A DNA stretch of 64,000 bases from Dendrolimus kikuchii (taxonomy: Eukaryota; Arthropoda; Insecta; Lepidoptera; Lasiocampidae), in NCBI GenBank assembly GCA_019925095.2, contig JAHHIN020000030.1, positions 2,322,501 through 2,386,500 on the forward strand. Reading direction: 5' to 3'. How positions within the stretch are numbered: the stretch's first letter is position 1; the number at the start of each line of letters is the position of its first letter. Position numbers and translations under genes: made by a program. The notes under the pieces were generated by a model. It saw nothing but the letters and a program-made list of their open reading frames with translations. It did not search any database and had not been told where the DNA came from. This document shows, in pieces, positions 56,545 through 64,000 of this stretch.

Positions 56545-57045
56545 TTAATGGTCCAAGAGTCGTGTCTTTACAAATGCTAAATTTAAGTTCTCTTCAACAA
56601 GAGTTTCCAAGGCAGTAATTACGCCATCATAAGAAGTAGGTAAAGTCAACAATAAGTGGGAAATTTTATCCATTTCTTCTAATTTAGCTCCAGCAGCGAT
56701 CAACTCAGAGATTAAATCGTCAAATAGTGAAAAATGTTGAAGTAATGTCATGTCTGGTTGCAATTTTAGATTTAAAAGTTGTTTGCGGAGGGCTAGTTGA
56801 GTTGCTAAACTTCGTCTCTCATAAATTCTATCAAGTTCTTCTATGATAGATTTAACATTAGATGAACCTTTTGCGTAGTTTAGAAAAGTATCTCCCAAAT
56901 ATTCAACAATGACGCCTTTAGCTATCAAATTTTTTCTTTTCCAGTCTTCATCTGGCGTTGCAGGAATATCATTCTCAATTATCGAATTAAGTTGCATCTC
57001 TTCCAATAAAGATTTAATTCTAAACTTCCAAATGCTGTAACCTTA
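56545..57045 (-). pseudogene. Copia Gag, N-terminally damaged
   Basis: Reads [19 protein letters not shown] upstream of 57006 and continues through [49 protein letters not shown] and [19 protein letters not shown], the standard copia Gag (UBN2-type) core. The stop at 56545 precedes the zinc knuckle. The first codons are lost beyond an in-frame TAA near 57040. Confidence 0.85.
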
Positions 57046-57197
57046 GATCATATAAACGTCTAGATCACACATCAATTGCACAAAAACGGCCCAAAACAAG
57101 TGCACCAAAATTGGTGCACTGGCTTCAGTGGCTTCCCACGCTTATTAGTGTCGTTTTGATTACTTTAGTGGTTAGAGCTCTCGCAAAAAAAATCATT

Positions 57198-57284
57198 ATG
57201 CCGGCCTGCGCTATTAAAATGTGTCGGAACTATTTTAAAACGGGAAAGGATAAAGATAAGATGTCATTTAATCGGAAAACTTAA
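57198..57284 (+). pseudogene. THAP zinc-finger N-terminal fragment
   Basis: An ATG frame of 28 codons reads MPACAIKMCRNYFKTGK, then MSFNRKT and a stop. The Met-Pro-x-Cys-x4-Cys start and the MSF position resemble the beginning of THAP domains, found in host proteins and in P-type transposases. The C-terminal Cys-His half is not present. It lies within the copia 5' region, in the opposite orientation. Confidence 0.35.
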
Positions 57285-57908
57285 CACTTTTCTCATGATT
57301 TCTTTGTAAAAATTTCTTTGTGAAATTTAATTTCAACATTTTCAAGGTTATCGAATTGATTGATGTTGTCAGGTGACAAGTGTGACTTATTTTCCAAAAT
57401 TTGGTGACTTTTGTTACGATTTTTTTTATTTATGAAATTTGAATATTGAAAAAATCTATAGAAAACAGACATGTAATGTTTGTGTATCCGGTTTTCTTAA
57501 ACTAGTTTATATTACGTTTTAGACTTCCTACGGATCCAATTGTAGCATATTGTTGGACAATAAGATGAATTTTGAAAGAAAATATTTTGAATCATTTCCG
57601 GAATTATTTTTGCACTATGTTTTTTATATTTTCTTGTCAACGGCACAGTTGTATTGAAATAAAGTACCTGAAATAATTACACATGATCGTGACCGATAAG
57701 ATGTAAGTTATGTGAAGGATAATTAGAAAATTTAAGAATACTTAACCACCATATAAAATTATTTCTAATCTAACCTTAGCGCTTTGGACAATATAAACTT
57801 TAATGTAACCTTAGAATTGACAGAATGTGTGCTGCAAATATCGTCAAAGAGTAAGTAAAAAAAACTGAATATCGTTTAAAGCAGATGCTTCGGTCGGAGT
57901 TATCTGTA
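57285..57908. other. No recognised gene
   Basis: AT-rich sequence within the copia boundaries, longer than a normal copia leader, so probably inserted DNA. Confidence 0.4.
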
Positions 57909-58103
57909 CTAATATTATAAAGAGGTAAAGTTTGTAAGTTTGTGACGTTGTAGGGGATAATCTCGGAATATACTAAACCGATTTTAAAAATTCTTTTACT
58001 GTTGGAAAGTTACGTTAACAGGGAGTGTCATAGGCTATATAACATGACGCTTTATACCACGGGAACGAGACAGACCGCGGGTGAATCCGCTCCGGGCCGC
58101 TAG
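57909..58103 (+). mobile_element. Helitron-like repeat H6
   Basis: Begins AATATTATAAAGAGGTAAAG and ends GAATCCGCTCCGGGCCGCTAG before T; the 5' AT and 3' T context fits Helitron insertion. Confidence 0.6.
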
Positions 58104-59100
58104 TAATATTATAGATAACTCTTTATTGTCATAATTAAGATATTAATTTTTGTCTATGTTCTGTTAGCTGCATCTCCATTAATTCCTAATAAAGAAATAA
58201 TTTAATATTTTAATATGATAAAAAACAAATTTTAGTTCATCAAATAATCAAATTAAACTAGTTTCAATAAAAACTTTTGGATATGAATATTTTTATTATT
58301 ATAATAGCCCTTTTCAAGTAGTTTAGTTGCTCTTAAGTTCCTGCATTAAACTATCCCGTGTGCCTACCCCGTAGTTCCTACTACCCAATATAAACCTATC
58401 GAATCGTTCCAAGTCTACTATTACAAATGATTTCACTGACTTCTAGCGCAGGATAATGTTTGGGTTATAAATAGTCATCTAATAACCTTCTTGAACATGA
58501 TGTGTAACACAAAAATAATTTGCCATTATGAATAGTTTTTTTAGAATTATTACATTAGTATTGGTAATTAACAGTATAAATATGTACTAATTATCTGTAC
58601 AAGCATTTTATTGCGAATTAAAATTACTGCATGTGCTAAAATGTGTTATGAATTCATTTGTGCATGTATTTTTTATGGTCCGTTCCAAGACACACAACTT
58701 TTGTTGCTAATACTTTATTTTAAAAAAAACTAAAACCTCTGAGTAATATTAAATTATATCACATAAAGCGATTAAATCATAACGATCATTTAAACTTTTC
58801 ACATACATAAAAAAATATTTAATTATAAGAAATGGGGTAATATTTTTTTCCTGATATCCCGAAAACGCAGAGTGAATTTAGCAACGCTTCGCGTTTTTGA
58901 TGCCGTTTTTGCCGGTGTTGTTTGTTAGCAATGTTCTCTCTAGACATGTTATAACTCAATGGCTGTAACGTTCTCCATTAAACTGAGTAATGTTTCTTTT
59001 GCGAGCGTCTCGAGTCTCCATTTTGATTAAGTGTACGAAAGTTTGCACAACAACTAACACCTGAAATCAGAATATTTAGTTAATATAAATTGAATACGTG
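58104..59100. other. No recognised gene
   Basis: AT-rich, only short frames. Confidence 0.4.
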
Positions 59101-59116
59101 TCCTGGGCCCATAACC
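59101..59116 (-). promoter_or_regulatory. Copia primer-binding site
   Basis: Minus strand directly after the 5' LTR reads GGTTATGGGCCCAGGA, which matches the copia-type primer site complementary to an internal part of initiator tRNA-Met. Confidence 0.8.
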
Positions 59117-59168
59117 TGTTGGAAATAGTCGGAATATATATTTGAAATAATACTTCCCTTTTAAATAA

Positions 59169-62100
59169 CATACATACATAACTTCACGCCAGTTCCCTTG
59201 CGGGGTAGGCACGAACAACAGAGTGCCATTTAGGCTTATTCTTACACACCTCACTTGCCTCTTTGACATTCATAACTCTTGTCATGCACGCTCGTCTGTT
59301 CTTAAGGCTCCTGACATCACCTTCTGCTAGTACACGATCAATTTGATCATGGAAGGTGTGTCGTGGCCTTCCACGACTTCTGCATCCATCCACTTTTGCA
59401 TTGTATATCTGTTTAGTCATTCTTTCATCATGCATTCTTTCCACATGCCCGAACCACCGGAGCATTCCTTTCCTTACCTTCACCCCGACACTCTCTTTCT
59501 TACTTCGGTATTACGAACGCGGTCCGCGAGCGTCACTCCGCAGATTTTGCGCAGTGCTCGCATCTCGACCGCGTTTACTCTACTTTCATGCTCTCTCTTC
59601 CATACCCAACTCTCGCATCCATACGTGAGCGTAGGTACCAGCACCGCGTTGTGTATGGCGAGCTGGGCCTTCTGGCTGAGGTTCTTAGCGCCTAGAAGTT
59701 TACCTAACGCTCCATTCACACTATTCCCCAAATTCACTCTTCTTTCTATATCAGCGGTGTACCTTCCATCCCTGCTAAAAGCACATCCAAGATATACAAA
59801 CTCATTCACTTGCTCTAGCATAACATCATCGACCATTATCCTTGCATTCGTTCTGGTTTCTTCTCTTTCAAACACCATAACCTTTGTTTTCTTCGCATTC
59901 AAATGTATGCCTCTCGCCTGACAGTCATCTTTCATCATTGTGACTAGTGTTTGCAGTTCTGATGGCGATTCGGCTAAAAGCACGGCATCATCCGCATAAA
60001 GCAAGGTGCTTACAACTAGATCACTCATCCGCACCCCAACATCCATCAATCTTATTCTCTGGAGACAATCGTCCAGATATAGGATGAACAGCAAAGCCGA
60101 CAGCACGCAGCCCTGGCGGACGCCAATATTGACGTCAAACCAGGGCGACAGGCTGCCTTCCACTCGCACGCATGCCATACAGTCCTCGTAAGTGGACTGC
60201 ACAGCACACATCAATTGCCCATTAATCCCATATCCGGGCAATATGTCCCAGAGCTCCTTCCGCACAACCCTGTCAAATGCTTTCTCTAGATCCACAAAAC
60301 CGCAGAAAACCTTCCGGCCCATAGCCAGCTGCTTCTCTACGACATTGCGGAGAGAGAAAACTTGATCCATACATCCCCTTCCATTTCTGAAGCCACCTTG
60401 TGCATCCCACAGTAATCCATCGGATACAACTCTCATTCTCTTTTCAATAATCTTCGCATACACTTTAGATGCTGTGCTGATCAAACTGATGGCCCTGTAG
60501 CTGGCGCACTCCATACGTGACCCCTTGCCTTTATACAAGGGCACGATGACAGCGCGCCTCCAGTCCTTGGGAACCTTTCCCGTCCTCCAGCACAAATTGC
60601 ATAAGGACAGGAAAGCGTCCCGGACGCAGGTTCCACCATATTTGATCATCTCAGCAGACACACTATCGATTCCTACTGCCTTTCCATTTTTCAGACTTCT
60701 TATCGACCATTCGATCTCTTCCAAAGTGATCTCGGATGCTGACTCCTCGGAGTCGGTCACAGACTCAGTCGTGGTGCCAGCATCCGGGATATTATCATAC
60801 ATTTCTCTACAATATTCACTCCATCGCGCTAATACCTCTTGTGGGTTAGCAAGAACGTCCCCTGCTTTAGATTTTATCCTTTCCATTCTGGAAGCTGACG
60901 AACAACCTCGAGACTTCTTAACCTCTCTCCAAAAGAGTTTGGTATTCGCCTCGAAGTTCTCCGTCAGCTTCTCTTCTTCTTTCAATTTTATTCTTTCACG
61001 CTTCTCTTTCACTAAAGCTTTGGTTTCATTCTTGCAGAGGCGATAAATTTTTTTCTTCATCTCTTTCATACTGTCATTCTGTTGCAAGGAAGCAACATAA
61101 TCCAGCCAGGCTTTTCTCTTTCTCTCTACGCTGGATTTAACATCCGCGTCCCACCATTCATCACCTTTCGTTGTTATGTGCCTCTTCGCGCATCCACATG
61201 CTTCTTTTGCGCTTTCCACTATACTTTCTTTCATACTATCCCAGTCATTATCCACATCTAAGTCGGAGAAGTCCGCTTTTGCAAGCCTTTCTTCGACTAG
61301 GCGCGCATACATACTCCTTACACTAACATCTTCCAATTTTTCACACTTTATTCTTTCAAGCTCCCCGAAATTGGTACGCACTCGCCAGTGTCTCCACTTC
61401 TTGAAAAGGCCCACAAACCGGCTTATCACCAGGTAGTGGTCCGTTTCAAGAGTGGGGCCTCTGTAGGCTCTTGTATCCATTATTGTGTTTCGGAGGCGAC
61501 TATCAATTAAAATCAGATCAATCATACTTTTCTGATCATTCATTCTCCATGTATACGTGTGAATATCCTTATGATGAAATAGGGTGTTCGACACAAGCAA
61601 GTTTCTTTCCATGCATACGTCTATGATTGGCCTACCAGCATCGTTCACTCTCTTGTCACCATAGGATCCAAAGACAGCCTCAAGGCCGTCTCGTTTGGTC
61701 CCCACCCAGCCATTAAGATCACCACACATAATTAGTCTTTCGTTCCCTTCAGCCAGATCCAGAATTTCTCTCACAGACTCCCAAAACTTCTCGAGTTCTT
61801 GGGGATCCTCTGAGCTTACGGGAGCATAATAAGCTGCGACCAGAAAAACTCGCGTGATCCCCAGTTTTAGGCGGACCCAGAGAAGTCTCGGGTTCACCAG
61901 ACAATAAGCTTTTACTCCAGACACAAAGCGGGATGAGAGTAAGACGCCTACCCCCCCACTTGCACGCTCGTCCAGGTCCACGCCGGACCACAGAGCAAGC
62001 ATGCCACCGGGGAGGTCATCGACGTCGCACCCCTTCCGCTTTGTCTCTGTCAGACATAAGACATCCAGGCTTCTCTCATTCATTATATCAATCATTTCGT

Positions 62101-62223
62101 CCATCTTATCTTTCATTCCACCTCTCACATTCCACGTGCCTATACGGCACTCTGCTCCTCTCGACCCGCCAGGTTTGGCGCTGCGTGAAGGGTGGCGGCT
62201 CCCTTCGCCGCATGCGAAGGGGG
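59169..62223 (-). mobile_element. RTE LINE copy D, slightly 5'-truncated
   Basis: Runs from the ATGT-repeat 3' end at 59169 to 62223 within the N-terminal coding region (CGCATGCGGCGAAGG, equivalent to 20823 in copy A). Perfect 12-bp target duplication in the copia LTR. Confidence 0.95.
59184..62128 (-). pseudogene. RTE endonuclease-reverse transcriptase, copy D
   Basis: The main frame, 59480-62128, has 882 codons and is the longest intact RTE frame here. Endonuclease motifs: LTETKRKG near residue 25, CGDLNGWVG, ETDHYLV. RT motifs: GKAVGIDSVSAEMIKYGG, GFVDLEKAFDRV, GVRQGCVLSALLF, LLYADDAVLL. It stops at RKRVSG through the same 16-bp deletion as copy B, so the WFGHVERM tail (59184-59483) is out of frame. 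One extra Tyr codon occurs in VAAYYAPVS. Confidence 0.95.
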
Positions 62224-62338
62224 CCTTTTAAATAAACTATTATTTATTGCTTTATAAGCTAACAACGCTTTACAGTACAAAAGGTAGGAGGAACAGGAAA
62301 AAGCTTGTGTTGCCAGATGTCATTTTGTAATACCAACA

Positions 62339-62556
62339 TATATAAGTATAGATATAAGGCCGACACTGCACATGCACTTCCTCACAACACCAGCATGTAA
62401 CAGATACACTCTACATTATGTTGGTGTTGCAGTGGACTGTAGGACTGTAGAGGGTTGGTCGCTGGTTCGGGTAACAGTTTCCGAAATGAAACAACCGAAA
62501 AACGATGCTACGGGAGGCTTCAACTTCGTTGGCGTCGGCGGGAGGGAGCTTCTTCT
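62339..62556. other. No recognised gene
   Basis: Flanking DNA of the copia element up to the tandem repeat. Confidence 0.4.
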
Positions 62557-62706
62557 TACGAACTACGAACTAAACTTAACGAACTACAAAACGAACTATC
62601 GCGAACTACCACGAACTATCACGAACTATCACGAACTACCACGAACTATCACGAACTATCACGAACTACCACGAACTATCACGAACTATCACGAACTACC
62701 AAATGC
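62557..62706. repeat. 10-bp tandem repeat with 30-bp higher-order unit
   Basis: CGAACTATCA and CGAACTACCA alternate in the order TCA, TCA, CCA, giving a 30-bp super-unit. The left end is more diverged. Because 30 is a multiple of three, all frames stay open; short ORFs over it are a by-product. Confidence 0.9.
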
Positions 62707-62879
62707 GCCTTGAAGGCGTCTCATATTTATAGAAGCTGCCTCCGCCGACCCCTCGCTTCGTCGTAACACCCCCTTTACTTTATTTCCTTAATTTTACATA
62801 TATTAAGCCTTATTTTAACTTTATCACTATCATACATTTTGGTACACCCTAGATCCTAGCCTATCTTGAGGGTCCTTAC

Positions 62880-63310
62880 ACAGTTATGACCCATAGTTTT
62901 TGTTAGCGGGACGTCGTAATGGGCATTTTCCTCGCCCCCCGCTTCATTAGTATAAATATAAAGCGCTGAGCGCTCTTACCGTTACCTCATTACAAAAACG
63001 TGCGCTGTTGAGCGCGGACCTCTTCCTGCACTATCATTATGGCCTACTCGCTTTCGGAGTAGGCAGTAGTGCAGGCATACCTCACGGATCCCGGGCTCCG
63101 GTTGCGTTCTGCAGTCCCGTAGCCCGGTTTCCGCTACCCTTTTTGGGTCCCGGGTTCCAGGCTGCGTTCTGCACGCCTGTAACCCGGTTCCCTTTTCATG
63201 TTGAGTCCCGGGCTCCAGGCGGCGTTCTGCACGCCCGTAGCCCGGTCTCATTTACCAGGATCTAATAGGGGTCCTACTTTCAATAAAAGGCAAAACGCTA
63301 TAACATTTAT
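62880..63310 (+). repeat. Possible solo LTR or promoter-bearing repeat
   Basis: Starts near AGTTATGACCC and contains a TATA box (TATAAATATAAAG near 62952), a GC-rich transcribed part and AATAAAA near 63282. This order fits an LTR, but neither exact ends nor a target duplication could be fixed, and no internal element adjoins. Confidence 0.3.
63088..63250. repeat. GC-rich minisatellite, three units of about 55-63 bp
   Basis: Three units each containing CCCGGGCTCC (or GGGTTCC), GCGTTCTGCA and GTAGCCCGGT/GTAACCCGGT. It lies between the TATA box and poly(A) signal of the candidate LTR. Confidence 0.85.
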
Positions 63311-63572
63311 TCCCTAGTGAGTTAAGGCTTATTACATTTTATATATTTAATTCTTATAATTTATTTATTTAATTTCAAATTAATAACGGTTAAAAAATAA
63401 AACTATATCTATCTCAGTCCGACCCGTCCCTTTCCTGCGCCTAACGGTCGCGTCTACATGATCTATGAGACGTAACCTTCCGTACCTTTTGTAAAAAAAG
63501 GTACGGAACTCGAGTCCGTAGATATGTTAATAATAATAATAAAAAAAAACAGATTTTAAAGAAAATTTATCT
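63311..63572. other. Unassigned, with a short hairpin
   Basis: CCGTACCTTTT and its complement AAAAGGTACGG at about 63480-63507 form a small hairpin. No gene. Confidence 0.5.
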
Positions 63573-63838
63573 CTTTTTTTATTGCTGAAACACAGCAGAC
63601 AGGCTGACGGCCTAACTGTGATGGAAAGTGGTTACCGTCGCCTATGGACATTAGCAATACGTCGACCTTGACGGAGAAACTGGAACCTGGCCACTGATGC
63701 CGAAACACAACTCAAAGTTGTTATGGCGGCATACACTAAACCAGGGGTGGTAGCCAACCAATCAAGAAAATGCCCTACCACCTGACTGTGGGTTGTTTTG
63801 TCGCCTCTTATAACAGGCCGCTCCGTTCCTGCACGGAT
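63573..63838 (-). mobile_element. Poly(A) retro-repeat 'S', copy 5
   Basis: Recognisable over most of its length, with an internal deletion near 63660-63680 and a shortened 5' end; the A tail appears as TTTTTTTATTGC on the plus strand. Confidence 0.75.
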
Positions 63839-63956
63839 AGAAATCTATGGATCTCATAACTCCTTTTTTTTACGAGGTGTAATCCGTCATGGACATCCTA
63901 CTCTTCGGGGACTACGGTAGGGTAGTGTTGAACTTCCGATGGCATGATTGGACCTA

Positions 63957-64000
63957 CCTTTTTATCCGTGCAGGAACGGAGAAAGAATACAATTTCCTGC
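63957..64000 (+). mobile_element. Poly(A) retro-repeat 'S', copy 6, cut by window end
   Basis: TATCCGTGCAGGAACGGAGA onward is the 5' start of the S repeat in plus orientation, facing copy 5 across about 118 bp. Confidence 0.75.

Larger units (their letters stand above)
52181..62338 (-). mobile_element. Ty1/copia LTR retrotransposon, degenerate, with nested insertions
   Basis: LTRs of about 155 bp (TGTTGGAAAT to AATACCAACA) lie at 52181-52335 and, split by RTE copy D, at 59117-59168 plus 62236-62338. TATAT flanks the whole element at 52176-52180 and 62339-62343. The internal part is read on the minus strand: PBS, gag, protease, integrase, RT. Nested inside are a foldback element, a fragment of another LTR element, a Helitron-like repeat and RTE copy D. 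Confidence 0.9.
59117..62338 (-). repeat. Copia 5' LTR, split by RTE copy D
   Basis: LTR sequence 59117-59168 continues at 62236-62338 after the RTE; together they match the 3' LTR. A 12-bp duplication CCTTTTAAATAA (59157-59168 and 62224-62235) marks the RTE insertion. Confidence 0.92.

Noticed and set aside
62557..62706. Regular 10-bp repeats considered as a CRISPR-like array
   Set aside because: Eukaryotic context, contiguous units and no unique spacers; it is a simple tandem repeat.

Overview
This window is a eukaryotic, AT-rich genomic segment whose content is almost entirely transposable elements, many nested. The families point to an insect, most likely a moth or butterfly: an RTE-type LINE ending in ATGT tandem repeats, a LINE whose ORF1 is a PHD finger, coiled coil and Baculo_FP-like domain, GC-rich R1-clade LINEs, small Helitron-like repeats ending in CTAG, and a Ty1/copia element with a copia-style initiator-methionine primer site. 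Species cannot be read from the sequence. Nothing bacterial is present. The one convincing host coding piece is an internal exon on the minus strand at 16210-16394 with good splice sites.

Layout. 1-9105: LINE copy A of a CR1/Jockey-group element (+), split by a 5.8 kb insert with 168-bp terminal inverted repeats that itself carries a 0.6 kb near-perfect foldback repeat. 9106-14759: R1-clade LINE copy 1 (-). 15.5-20.6 kb: a short poly(A) retro-repeat, a small MITE, the host exon, Helitron-like repeats, two LINE tail fragments and a 109-bp RTE stub. 20675-23893: RTE copy A (+). 24-28.5 kb: GC-rich block, a candidate small secreted Cys-rich ORF, a LINE tail and a tRNA-type SINE. 28607-32120: RTE copy B (-) with 15-bp target duplications. 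32.7-34.8 kb: Helitron-like and LINE remnants. 35265-41550: R1 copy 2 (-). 41551-49322: LINE copy B (+), with a 5'-truncated RTE (copy C) inserted in its ORF1 so that the two reading frames fuse. 50.5-50.9 kb: tandem units carrying a 3' half of mature tRNA-Tyr including CCA. 51436-51972: an endogenous viral fragment encoding part of an alphavirus-supergroup helicase. 52181-62338: a Ty1/copia provirus (-) with TATAT target duplication, intact LTR ends, PBS and PPT, invaded by a foldback element, an env-bearing LTR-element fragment, a Helitron-like repeat and RTE copy D. 62.3-64 kb: tandem repeats, a possible solo LTR and two poly(A) retro-repeats.

There are no operons or cooperating gene sets. 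The autonomous elements here (LINE copy B, the RTEs, R1 copy 2, copia) have recognisable replication genes but each carries at least one lesion. The most notable items are the viral helicase fragment, the 1001-codon PHD/coiled-coil/FP-RT fusion ORF, the tRNA-Tyr tandem units, the 25-bp in-place inversion between LINE copies A and B, the shared 3' flank of those copies, and a possible stop-codon frameshift organisation upstream of LINE ORF2. Copy comparisons were made by eye.
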